Assembly (NCBI GenBank): GCA_021828575.1
Contig: JAJZEL010000100.1
Coordinates: 1-12,622 of the forward strand
Length of the DNA: 12,622 bases
Reading direction: 5' to 3'
Source: Pseudomonadota bacterium
GTDB lineage: Bacteria > Pseudomonadota > Gammaproteobacteria > Burkholderiales > Ferrovaceae
Under the pieces are notes generated by a model. It searched no databases. It was not told where the DNA came from and saw only the letters and a list, made by a program, of their open reading frames with translations. This document shows positions 1 through 7,684 of the stretch, piece by piece (position 1 is the first letter of the stretch; each line of letters begins with the position of its first letter). A program made the translations under genes and the position numbers.

Positions 1-371
1 CGTGTTCCGCCATCAGCCTGCAGCACATCGCAATCCAACCACAGTGTATTTTCACCCAGTTTTTTTAAATCAATCACCCCGCGCAGCGCCCGCCCTACCA
101 GCCGCTGTATTTCCACCGATCTACCGTCGACCTTGCCCGCATCACGCCGCTTGCGCGAAGGCGTGGACGACGGCAACATGGCGTATTCCGCCGTTACCCA
201 TCCCCTGCCGGTCCCCCTGAGAAAATCCGGCACGCGATCCTCGACACTGACATTGCATAGCACGCGAGTGTCGCCAAATTCCACCAGAACCGAGCCTTCC
301 GCATACTGCGTGAACCCGCGCGTAAAACGAACGAGGCGCAACTGGTCTGGACGTCGTTGATCAATACGCAT
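1..371 (-). CDS. rph: Ribonuclease PH, N-terminal part (cut by window edge)
   Basis: RNase PH is a phosphorolytic 3'-to-5' exoribonuclease that trims the 3' ends of tRNA precursors in the cytoplasm and works as a hexameric ring. The first 123 residues are visible here. They begin MRIDQRRPDQLRLVRFTRGF, match the family opening, and continue with the conserved EFGDTRVLC block and GRGWVTAEYAMLPSSTPSRK, the region that contributes to the phosphorolytic active site. The family is usually about 240 residues, so roughly half the gene lies outside the window. The ATG is preceded by a GGGAGG ribosome binding site. The gene diverges from yicC across a gap of 68 bases. The family call is very safe; the remainder of the gene cannot be checked. 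Confidence 0.95.
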   Translation of the reverse strand, partial: MRIDQRRPDQLRLVRFTRGFTQYAEGSVLVEFGDTRVLCNVSVEDRVPDFLRGTGRGWVTAEYAMLPSSTPSRKRRDAGKVDGRSVEIQRLVGRALRGVIDLKKLGENTLWLDCDVLQADGGT

Positions 372-439
372 GAAAACACCTGCCTCCCGCAATTCAAAAG
401 TGCTGAGTGTACCGCCTTTGAGCAGGCAACTGGGGTATC

Positions 440-1321
440 ATGAGAAGCATGAATCTCGTGTACAGCATGACCGGATTTTCCGTGGTGACGCGGGAGTGGC
501 CGGAAGGAACGTTGGTCCTTGAAATCAGGACCGTCAACCATCGCTATCTGGAAGCCCAGTGCCGCATTCCCGACCAGTGGCGCCACCTGGAACCTGCCAT
601 GCGCGAGCAGTTGTCGCGGCATGTGAAGCGTGGCAAGACGGATTGCCGCCTGGAATGGCGAACTGCCCAAACAGCCTCGCAGTTCGGTACGCCCGACACC
701 GTGGCACTGGAGCGGCTCCGACATGCCAGCGCCCTCGTGCAGGAGGTTTTTCCCGATGCCGCCCCCCTGTCCGTGGGAGACATTCTGCGCTGGCACGGCG
801 TCATGGCGCAGGATGGCAGCCTGCCCCCTTCATTGGAAGATGACATTCTCGCCGCCATGGACGAGGCCCTGCAGGGCCTGGCTCGCACACGGGCTCGCGA
901 AGGAGACAAACTGCGCGCGTTCCTGCTAGAACGGGTGACCCAACTTCAGGACATTGTTCTGCCCCTGTCGGGGCAGGTACCTGCCCTGGTGGCCGCCTTC
1001 CAGGAAAAGCTCACCCGACGGTTGCAGGAAGCCCTGGGCAGCGCAGAGGAAGACCGGGTCCGCCAGGAAGTGGTGCTGTTCGCCACCCGCGTGGATGTGG
1101 AGGAAGAACTGTCCCGTTTCAAAGTCCATCTGGAAGAAATCCGGCACATCCTGAACGGAGGTGGCAGCGTGGGCAAGCGTCTGGATTTCCTGATGCAGGA
1201 ATTGCATCGGGAGGCCAATACCCTGGGTTCCAAATCCGTGTCTGCCCCTCTTTCACGGGCATCACTGGACATGAAAATCCTGATCGAACAGATGCGCGAA
1301 CAGATCCAGAATCTGGAGTAA
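440..1321 (+). CDS. yicC: YicC/YloC family endoribonuclease
   Basis: YicC-family proteins are cytoplasmic endoribonucleases; in Escherichia coli YicC has been linked to turnover of small RNA. The protein has 293 residues, close to the E. coli size. The hallmark opening YSMTGF is present near residue 8. An N-terminal YicC_N region fills about the first 155 residues, and a DUF1732-type C-terminal region ends in the family signature DMKILIEQMREQIQNLE. The start is uncertain: ATG at 440 has a weak GGGG upstream, and ATG at 449 or GTG at 458 would bring YSMTGF closer to the N terminus, as in most homologues. It is the first gene of a tightly packed rightward operon, with gmk starting 4 bases after its stop. 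Linkage of yicC with gmk and rpoZ is common in proteobacteria. Confidence 0.93.
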   Translation: MRSMNLVYSMTGFSVVTREWPEGTLVLEIRTVNHRYLEAQCRIPDQWRHLEPAMREQLSRHVKRGKTDCRLEWRTAQTASQFGTPDTVALERLRHASALVQEVFPDAAPLSVGDILRWHGVMAQDGSLPPSLEDDILAAMDEALQGLARTRAREGDKLRAFLLERVTQLQDIVLPLSGQVPALVAAFQEKLTRRLQEALGSAEEDRVRQEVVLFATRVDVEEELSRFKVHLEEIRHILNGGGSVGKRLDFLMQELHREANTLGSKSVSAPLSRASLDMKILIEQMREQIQNLE

Positions 1322-1325
1322 CCGA

Positions 1326-1925
1326 ATGACCGGACAGATTTTCATCATTTCAGCCCCTTCAGGGGCAGGAAAATCCAGCCTGGTCAATGCGTTGTTGTCA
1401 CAGGATTCTCTGGTGCGCCTGTCCGTGTCACACACCACACGCCCACCGCGCGCAGGCGAACAAGAAGGTCGGGAGTATCACTTCGTCTCCATGGACGCAT
1501 TCCGGGAAATGCAGGGCCGTCAGGAGTTCCTGGAGTCCGCCGAAGTCTACGGCAACCTGTATGGCACCGCCCTTTCCAGCCTGCAAAAACCCCTGGATGA
1601 TGGTTTTGACCTGGTATTGGAAATTGACTGGCAAGGGGCCCGACAGGTACGTGCCCGCTTTGCCGATGCCATCAGCATCTTCATCCTCCCACCTTCCCTT
1701 CAGGCCCTGCGGGAACGGTTGCTGGCACGGGGTACCGACACCATGGATGTGATCGAACGTCGCCTGGAACTGGCCCGGGAAGACCTGAGCCATGAGTCCG
1801 AGTTCGATTATGCTATCATCAACGTTGAGTTTTCAGAGGCGGTCAGGGACCTGGCGGCCATTGTCCGGGCGACCCGGTGCTGCCGTAATCGCCAAAAGTC
1901 CCGTTGCCCTGATATGTTCCGTTGA
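1326..1925 (+). CDS. gmk: Guanylate kinase
   Basis: Guanylate kinase transfers phosphate from ATP to GMP, giving GDP for nucleotide and (p)ppGpp synthesis. The 199-residue length is normal. The ATP-binding P-loop SAPSGAGKSS lies at residues 9-18 and is followed by the GMP-binding segment SHTTRPPRAGEQEGREYHF at about 35-53. The core EIDWQGARQV and the lid/arginine region around residues 125-150 are also typical. The C-terminal tail after IVRATR is cysteine- and arginine-rich (CCRNRQKSRC), which I regard as ordinary variation in a poorly conserved end. The gene lies 4 bases after yicC and 24 bases before rpoZ, consistent with one transcript. Its position upstream of spoT joins GTP/GDP supply to ppGpp metabolism. 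Confidence 0.97.
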   Translation: MTGQIFIISAPSGAGKSSLVNALLSQDSLVRLSVSHTTRPPRAGEQEGREYHFVSMDAFREMQGRQEFLESAEVYGNLYGTALSSLQKPLDDGFDLVLEIDWQGARQVRARFADAISIFILPPSLQALRERLLARGTDTMDVIERRLELAREDLSHESEFDYAIINVEFSEAVRDLAAIVRATRCCRNRQKSRCPDMFR

Positions 1926-1949
1926 ACCGTTCAAGACAAAGGTGTTTCC

Positions 1950-2168
1950 ATGGCCCGCATTACTGTTGATGACGCCCTCTATTCCATCCAGAATCGTTTC
2001 GAACTGACGCTGGCTGCCACGTTTCGTGCACGCCAGCTGGCATCGGGTGCCACCGCCCTGGTGGAAACCAACAAGGACAAACCCACCGTGGTTGCCCTAC
2101 GCGAAATCGCCTCCGGCAAGGTAGGCCCCGAAATACTGCGCAAGGCGGCCGCCACTTCCGGTAGCTGA
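1950..2168 (+). CDS. rpoZ: DNA-directed RNA polymerase omega subunit
   Basis: Omega helps the beta-prime subunit fold and assemble, and in proteobacteria it forms part of one of the two ppGpp-binding sites on RNA polymerase. The 72-residue product begins MARITVDDAL, continues with the family core NRFELTLAATFRARQLASGA, and has the conserved segment KPTVVALREIASGKV. It is shorter than the 91-residue E. coli protein but typical of betaproteobacterial omegas. An AAAGGTG-like ribosome binding site precedes the ATG. The spoT start follows only 8 bases after the stop, so translational coupling is likely. The rpoZ-spoT pairing is conserved in many proteobacteria. Confidence 0.97.
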   Translation: MARITVDDALYSIQNRFELTLAATFRARQLASGATALVETNKDKPTVVALREIASGKVGPEILRKAAATSGS

Positions 2169-2176
2169 CCCCACCC

Positions 2177-4318
2177 GTGTCCTCCCCCGCCCCGGCCCAA
2201 ACGTCTCCCACCGTTACCGCGGCGCCCCTGATCGAAATCGCACAAGGGTACCTGCGACCAGGGGATCTGGAACAGCTGGAGCAGGCTTTCCAGATGGCAT
2301 TCGCAGCGCATGCAGGACAACTGCGAAAAAGTGGCGAGCCCTACATCACCCATCCGCTGTCCGTGGCCTGTATCCTGGCTGAATGGCACCTGGACGCACA
2401 AGCCCTCATGGCTGCCCTGCTGCACGACACTGTCGAGGACACGCACACCACAATCCGTGACATCGTCCAGCCATTTGGCAAGGCAGTGGGTGATCTGGTG
2501 GAAGGTGTCAGCAAACTGGACCGCCTCGAATTCCAGACGGAACAGCAGGCACAGGCTGAAAATTTCCGGAAGATGCTGCTGGCCATGGCACGGGATGTGC
2601 GCGTCATCCTCATCAAGCTGGCGGACCGTCTGCACAACATGCGCACGCTGGAATCCATGGAAATCACGAAGCAACGGCGCATCGCCCGTGAAACACTGGA
2701 CATTTACGGCCCCATCGCCAATCGCCTCGGCCTGCATTCCGTTTACCAGGAATTACAGGACCAGGGATTCCGCCACCTGTTCCCCAACCGTTACCAGGTA
2801 CTCACGAAAGCCGTGCGGGCTGCACGCGGCAATCGTCGCGAAGTGGTGGGCAAGATCCTCGCCACCATCAACCAGAAACTGGACACTTTTGGCGTGGAAG
2901 CCCAGGTGACCGGCCGTGAAAAACACCTGTCCAGCATCTATCAGAAAATGCAGGAAAAATCCCTGTCCTTTTCGGAAGTACTGGACATTTACGGATTCCG
3001 CATTCTCGTCAAAGACGTGGCCGCATGCTACCTAGCCCTGGGCGCACTGCACACGCTCTACAAACCCATCCCCGGAAAATTCAAGGACTATATTGCCATT
3101 CCCAAGGCCAATGGATACCAGTCCCTGCACACCATCCTGATCGGCCCTTATGGCACTCCGGTGGAAATCCAGATTCGCACCCATGACATGCACAGGATTG
3201 CGGAAACAGGCGTGGCCTCCCACTGGCTGTACAAGTCCTCCGATGCCTCGCTCAACGACGTGCAACAAAATACCCACCAGTGGCTCCAATCCCTGCTGGA
3301 AATCCAGACAGAAACCGGGGACGCCGTGGAATTTCTTGAACACCTGAAAGTGGATCTGTTCCCTGACGAAGTGTATGTGTTCACCCCCAAAGGCAACATC
3401 AAATCCCTGCCCAAGGGATCCACCCCCGTGGACTTTGCCTATTACGTGCACACGGACATTGGCAACCGCTGCGTGGCCGCGAAGATCAACAATCAACTGG
3501 TTCCCTTGCGCACCATGCTGTCCAATGGCGATCAGGTGGAAATCGTGACTGCAGAGGACGCGGCACCCAACCCCGCCTGGCTCAACTATGCCGTCACTGC
3601 CAAGGCACGCTCCAAGATCAGGCACTATCTCAGGACATTGCGACGCGACGAGTCGGTCACCCTGGGCAAACGCCTGCTTGACCAGGCCTTGCGCGCCCTG
3701 AACGTCAACCCGGACGATATCAGGGCAGACCACTGGAACCACTTTCTCAAGGGTGACCGAAGCAAATCGAAAGAGGAAGTGTTGACGGAAATCGGTCTGG
3801 GCCGGCGACTGAATATCGTGGTGGCCAGGGGACTGCTGTCGCGCACAGAGTCTGCGCCCAGGGCCAGCCAGGGTCCCATTTTCATTCGCGGCAGTGAAGG
3901 AATCGCCGTACAGCTGGCCCATTGCTGCCGTCCTATTCCCGGCGACCCCATCATTGGCCTCATCAAGAAGGGACAGGGGCTTCTGGTCCATACCCAGGAT
4001 TGCCGGGCCATTCGTCAGTTTCGCAGCGATCCCGACAAATGGGTGGACGTAGAATGGGAAAGCAACCAGTCCGGCAAACTCTTTGACGTGGGCATCAAAC
4101 TGATGGTAGTGAACCGGCGTGGTGTGCTGGCCGCCGTAGCGCTGGCCATCGCCAATGCCCAGTCGAACATTGACAGCGTTACCGTCACGAAACCCGACGG
4201 CACCTACACGGAAATCCACTTCACCGTGCAGGTACGAGACCGCAGCCACCTGGCCACTGTCCAGCATCACCTGCGGGAAATTCCGGAAGTGGTCCGCATT
4301 ACCCGAATCCAGAGCTAA
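2177..4318 (+). CDS. spoT: Bifunctional (p)ppGpp synthetase/hydrolase (RelA/SpoT family)
   Basis: This enzyme makes and degrades the stringent-response alarmones ppGpp and pppGpp. The 713-residue protein has the complete long RSH layout. An HD hydrolase domain (about 35-190) has the intact HDTVED motif with H83, D84, E87 and D88. The synthetase domain (about 230-385) contains YGFRILV, FKDYIAIPK and NGYQSLHT. TGS follows at about 394-455 (DEVYVFTPKG), then a zinc-finger region with CC at 583-584 and C609, and a C-terminal ACT domain at about 633-713. The intact HD motif argues for a hydrolase-competent enzyme. The synthetase motif reads KFKD where E. coli SpoT has RFKD, not the acidic form of monofunctional RelA. 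The start is GTG, 8 bases after rpoZ, with no clear ribosome binding site, so coupling to rpoZ is plausible. Confidence 0.96.
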   Translation: MSSPAPAQTSPTVTAAPLIEIAQGYLRPGDLEQLEQAFQMAFAAHAGQLRKSGEPYITHPLSVACILAEWHLDAQALMAALLHDTVEDTHTTIRDIVQPFGKAVGDLVEGVSKLDRLEFQTEQQAQAENFRKMLLAMARDVRVILIKLADRLHNMRTLESMEITKQRRIARETLDIYGPIANRLGLHSVYQELQDQGFRHLFPNRYQVLTKAVRAARGNRREVVGKILATINQKLDTFGVEAQVTGREKHLSSIYQKMQEKSLSFSEVLDIYGFRILVKDVAACYLALGALHTLYKPIPGKFKDYIAIPKANGYQSLHTILIGPYGTPVEIQIRTHDMHRIAETGVASHWLYKSSDASLNDVQQNTHQWLQSLLEIQTETGDAVEFLEHLKVDLFPDEVYVFTPKGNIKSLPKGSTPVDFAYYVHTDIGNRCVAAKINNQLVPLRTMLSNGDQVEIVTAEDAAPNPAWLNYAVTAKARSKIRHYLRTLRRDESVTLGKRLLDQALRALNVNPDDIRADHWNHFLKGDRSKSKEEVLTEIGLGRRLNIVVARGLLSRTESAPRASQGPIFIRGSEGIAVQLAHCCRPIPGDPIIGLIKKGQGLLVHTQDCRAIRQFRSDPDKWVDVEWESNQSGKLFDVGIKLMVVNRRGVLAAVALAIANAQSNIDSVTVTKPDGTYTEIHFTVQVRDRSHLATVQHHLREIPEVVRITRIQS

Positions 4319-4327
4319 GAGGAACCC

Positions 4328-4714
4328 ATGACCAAGCGCATCATCTCCACACCCAAGGCACCTGCCGCCATTGGCCCCTACTCACAAGCCGTGGCCGTGA
4401 ACAACACGGTGTATCTGTCCGGCCAGATCGGCCTGGATCCCGTCTCCATGACGCTGGTGGAAGGAGGTATCGAAGCCCAGACCCGTCAGGTCATGTCCAA
4501 CCTGAAGGCTGTGGCCGAAGCCACCGGGGGTTCCCTGGACCAAATGGTGCGCGTGACCATCTACCTCACGGACCTTACCCACTTTTCCACGGTCAACGAT
4601 GCCATGGCCAGCCATTTCAAGGCTCCCTACCCAGCCCGCGCCACGGTTGGCGTAGCCGCACTGCCCAGGGGAGCCCTGGTGGAAATGGACGGCATTCTGG
4701 AGCTTCAGGCCTGA
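4328..4714 (+). CDS. ridA: RidA family 2-iminobutanoate/2-iminopropanoate deaminase
   Basis: RidA hydrolyses reactive enamine/imine intermediates, such as those released by threonine dehydratase, and so protects pyridoxal-phosphate enzymes. The 128-residue length is that of the family. Conserved features are IGPYSQAV (residues 15-22), SGQIGLDP (31-38), the PARATVGVAALP block with the substrate-carboxylate-binding arginine at 104, and VEMDGI containing the glutamate at 119. A strong AAGAGGAA ribosome binding site lies just before the ATG. It sits 9 bases after spoT and 8 bases before recG. Its place beside spoT is frequent in proteobacteria, although a direct functional link has not been shown to my knowledge. 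Confidence 0.96.
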   Translation: MTKRIISTPKAPAAIGPYSQAVAVNNTVYLSGQIGLDPVSMTLVEGGIEAQTRQVMSNLKAVAEATGGSLDQMVRVTIYLTDLTHFSTVNDAMASHFKAPYPARATVGVAALPRGALVEMDGILELQA

Positions 4715-4722
4715 CCAATGGC

Positions 4723-6771
4723 ATGGACTCTCTGGAAGACCTGGGAATTTCTCCGGCCCTCTGCAACCGCCTGAACAAGCTGGGGCTGCAGAATCCTTTT
4801 GACCTGCTGCTGCACCTGCCCCTGCGTTACGAGGATGAAACCCGCATCACGCCCATCAGCGAACTCTCGCACGGCCTGTCAGCCTGCGTGGAAGCCACCG
4901 TGCTGGAAAGCAAGGTGCAGTACCGACCGCGCCGGCAATTGCACGTACTGGTACGTGATGCGAGCGGTGCCCTGATCCTGAGGTTCATCCATTTCTACGG
5001 AAGTCAGGCGGAACAACTGACCAAGGGCGCACAGGTGCGCCTGAGTGGCGAAGTCAGACAAGGGCTGACAGGCCTGGAAATGATCCACCCCCGCTATCGC
5101 CTGATCCGATCACCCATGCCGTTGCCCACTGCCCTGACCCCCGTCTACCCCACCACTGCCGGGCTGTCCCAGACCCACCTGAGACGCTGCATCCGGTTGG
5201 CCCTGGAACACACGGACATGCACGATGTTCTGCCAGCCGCTGCCAGGCAGGAACTGCATCTGCCCGGCCTGTCTGAAAGCCTGAAGCTGCTTCATCAGCC
5301 ACCAGCCCACCTGGCACCCGACCTGCAAAACGGTGATTCACACCCGGCCTGGAGACGCATCCGCTTCGACGAATTGCTGGCCCAGCAACTGTCCATGCGC
5401 ATGCATTACCGCAAACGCCAAACCCTGCGCGCCCCCGTCATGCAATCCTGCAACGGATTGCGTGACGCATTCGTGCGACAGTTGCCCTTTCAGCTCACGG
5501 GGGCCCAACTCAAGGCACTGGAACAGATCGACCACGACCTGCAGCGACCTTCGCCCATGCACCGCCTCCTGCAGGGCGACGTGGGCAGCGGGAAAACCGT
5601 GGTGGCAGCACTGGCCTGCCTGTCAACCATCGATAGCGGTTTTCAGGCCGCTCTCATGGCTCCCACAGAAATTCTGGCCGAACAGCATTTTCGCACCCTG
5701 ACCCAGTGGCTCGAGCCGCTTGGGCTGGAAGCTGTCTGGCTGACAGGGCACCAGAAAAAAAAGGAGCGGGAACACGTTCTCAAGCGCATTGAATCGGGCG
5801 AGGCCCGTCTTGTGGTGGGCACCCATGCCCTGATCCAGGATCCCGTGATATTCAGCGCGCTAGGGCTGGTGATCATTGACGAACAACACCGATTTGGCGT
5901 CGAACAACGCTTAGCCTTGCGCCGGAAGGGCGAACACTCGCCCCAGGGGCACCCCCACCAACTGATGATGAGTGCCACTCCCATCCCGCGCACGCTGAGC
6001 ATGAGCTACTTTGCTGATCTGGACGTGTCCACGCTGGACGAAGCCCCTCCCGGAAGACACCCGATCACCACTAAGCTGGTGGATCAGTCGCGTCGCGACG
6101 AGCTCATGGAGCGCCTGAGGGAAGTGTGTCACGAAGGCGGACAAGCCTACTGGATATGCCCACTCATTGAGGAATCGGAAACATTGCAGTTGCAAACAGC
6201 CACGGAAACCCATGCCTGGCTGTCCAGCATGCTTCCGGAGCTCGGGGTAGCGCTGTTGCATGGGCGCATGTCCGCTCAGGAAAAAACCCGATGCATGAGC
6301 GAATTTGCCCGTGGCAACATCCATCTGCTGGTGGCCACCACAGTGGTGGAAGTGGGTGTGGATGTACCCAATGCCCACTTCATGGTGATCGAGCATGCAG
6401 AACGCATGGGTCTTTCCCAACTGCATCAGCTCAGGGGACGGGTAGGACGCGGCGCCAGGCAAGGGGTATGCGTAATGCTGTACCATTCCCCCCTTTCTCC
6501 TGTGGCACGCCAGCGTCTGAAAGTGATCTACGAACATCTGGATGGATTTGAAATCGCCCGACAGGATCTGATGCTCCGGGGACCAGGGGAATATCTGGGC
6601 GCACGGCAAAGCGGTGCACCCCTGTTGCGCTTTGCCCGCCTAGAGGAAGACGCTGCGCTCCTGGACAGGGCCCGTTACTGGTCAGGACGCTGGCTGGATG
6701 AAGACCCTGAGGGAGCGGCCCTGCACATGGCACGCTGGATGCTGTCCCGTCAGGAGTTTCTGGCGGCATGA
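4723..6771 (+). CDS. recG: ATP-dependent DNA helicase RecG
   Basis: RecG is a superfamily 2 double-stranded DNA translocase that regresses stalled replication forks and processes branched recombination intermediates. The 682 residues match the usual size of about 690. The N-terminal region carries the wedge/OB-fold domain (about 50-150). The helicase core shows Walker A GDVGSGKT at 285-292, the Walker B motif DEQHRFG at about 386-392, motif III MMSATPIPRTL near 413-423, and motif VI QLRGRVGRG near 570-578. The start is the ATG at 4723; an ATG five bases earlier is in a different frame. The gene follows ridA by 8 bases and overlaps ubiA by 4 bases (ATGA), indicating translational coupling at the end of the operon. 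Confidence 0.97.
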   Translation: MDSLEDLGISPALCNRLNKLGLQNPFDLLLHLPLRYEDETRITPISELSHGLSACVEATVLESKVQYRPRRQLHVLVRDASGALILRFIHFYGSQAEQLTKGAQVRLSGEVRQGLTGLEMIHPRYRLIRSPMPLPTALTPVYPTTAGLSQTHLRRCIRLALEHTDMHDVLPAAARQELHLPGLSESLKLLHQPPAHLAPDLQNGDSHPAWRRIRFDELLAQQLSMRMHYRKRQTLRAPVMQSCNGLRDAFVRQLPFQLTGAQLKALEQIDHDLQRPSPMHRLLQGDVGSGKTVVAALACLSTIDSGFQAALMAPTEILAEQHFRTLTQWLEPLGLEAVWLTGHQKKKEREHVLKRIESGEARLVVGTHALIQDPVIFSALGLVIIDEQHRFGVEQRLALRRKGEHSPQGHPHQLMMSATPIPRTLSMSYFADLDVSTLDEAPPGRHPITTKLVDQSRRDELMERLREVCHEGGQAYWICPLIEESETLQLQTATETHAWLSSMLPELGVALLHGRMSAQEKTRCMSEFARGNIHLLVATTVVEVGVDVPNAHFMVIEHAERMGLSQLHQLRGRVGRGARQGVCVMLYHSPLSPVARQRLKVIYEHLDGFEIARQDLMLRGPGEYLGARQSGAPLLRFARLEEDAALLDRARYWSGRWLDEDPEGAALHMARWMLSRQEFLAA

Positions 6772-7622
6772 ACCGCATATCCGCTTATGCGCGACTGATG
6801 AGGCTGGATCGGCCCATTGGCACCCTGCTGCTGCTCTGGCCCACAGCCTGGGCGCTGTGGCTGGCATCGCATGGGCACCCCTCGCTGGCCAATGTACTCG
6901 TGTTCGGATTGGGCACCCTGCTGATGCGTTCGGCAGGATGTGTCATGAATGACCTAGCTGACCGCAAGGTGGATCCGCATGTGGAACGAACCCGGCTGCG
7001 CCCCTTGGCCACCGGAGAAGTCAACATCCGGGAGGCCCTCCTGCTGGCGGCAGGCACCAGCTTCCTGGCTTTTCTGCTGGTGCTGACCCGAAACGGGTTG
7101 ACCCTGTTGCTGTCCCTTCCTGCGCTTTTTCTGGCGGCCAGCTACCCACTGACAAAACGCTTCTTTCCACTGCCCCAGGCTTATCTGGGCATAGCCTTCG
7201 GTTTTGGCATCCCCATGGCCTACGCGGCAGAAACGGGACATGTACCACAGACCGCCGGGATGCTGATGCTGGCCAACCTGTTCTGGACCATTGCCTACGA
7301 CACGGAATACGCCATGGTGGATCGGGAAGATGACCGCCTCCTGGGCATTCATTCTTCCGCGCTGCTGTTTGGCCAATGGGATGTGACGGCTGTCATGGCC
7401 TGCTATGGCATTGCGCTGCTTTTGCTGTACCAGGTGGGACAATCAGCGCAACTGGGGCTGGCATACAACTTGGGGTTGTCCGCCGCGATGGTGGTGGCCG
7501 GTTACCATTACCTGCTCATCCGGACCCGCGAAAGGGATCACTGCTTCAGAGCCTTTCTGCACAACAACTGGTTTGGCGGTGCAGTGTTTGCCGGTCTGGC
7601 GGTGGATTACTGGTGGGGTTGA
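6768..7622 (+). CDS. ubiA: 4-hydroxybenzoate polyprenyltransferase
   Basis: UbiA is an integral inner-membrane prenyltransferase that attaches the polyprenyl tail to 4-hydroxybenzoate, the second committed step of ubiquinone synthesis. The 284 residues form about eight or nine hydrophobic segments. Both aspartate-rich, magnesium/prenyl-diphosphate-binding motifs are intact: NDLADRKVD at 61-69 and DTEYAMVDREDD at 178-189, followed by GIHSSALLFG. The opening RLDRPIGTLLLLWPTAWAL is characteristic of the bacterial ubiquinone branch rather than the heme O or chlorophyll branches. Its ATG overlaps the recG stop codon. No ubiC (chorismate lyase) is next to it. It is the last gene of the rightward block and converges with the leftward genes; no terminator hairpin is visible in the 62-base gap. 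Confidence 0.96.
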   Translation: MNRISAYARLMRLDRPIGTLLLLWPTAWALWLASHGHPSLANVLVFGLGTLLMRSAGCVMNDLADRKVDPHVERTRLRPLATGEVNIREALLLAAGTSFLAFLLVLTRNGLTLLLSLPALFLAASYPLTKRFFPLPQAYLGIAFGFGIPMAYAAETGHVPQTAGMLMLANLFWTIAYDTEYAMVDREDDRLLGIHSSALLFGQWDVTAVMACYGIALLLLYQVGQSAQLGLAYNLGLSAAMVVAGYHYLLIRTRERDHCFRAFLHNNWFGGAVFAGLAVDYWWG

Positions 7623-7652
7623 CCGCCAGAAAGACCAGCCCAGGCAAGCAAC

Positions 7653-7670
7653 GAAACCCCTATACCAAAG
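7653..7670 (+). repeat. 18-base direct repeat, copy A (after ubiA)
   Basis: The sequence GAAACCCCTATACCAAAG lies in the gap between the convergent genes ubiA and the leftward exported-protein gene. A second copy, GAAACCCTTATACCAACG, occurs in the same orientation at 12320-12337 just before the DUF3034 gene. The two agree at 16 of 18 positions. Both are in very short intergenic stretches, which makes coincidence less likely than for a match picked anywhere. Copy A has no gene directly downstream on this strand, so a promoter role here is not obvious. Confidence 0.5.
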
Positions 7671-7684
7671 ATTGTTACTCAATA

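Noticed and set aside
372..439. Promoters in the rph/yicC divergent gap
   Set aside because: Only isolated elements such as TTGAGC or TACACT are visible, with spacings of about 12 bases, so no promoter can be supported on either strand.
3032..4270. A 412-codon open frame on the minus strand inside spoT
   Set aside because: It is antisense to a fully intact RelA/SpoT protein, resembles no family, and has no plausible ribosome binding site; long antisense frames are expected in GC-rich coding DNA.
7623..7684. Terminator between the convergent ubiA and exported-protein genes
   Set aside because: The only pairing seen is ACTC/GAGT with a 9-base loop near 7676-7694; it is short, partly inside the coding end, and has no T-run on either side.
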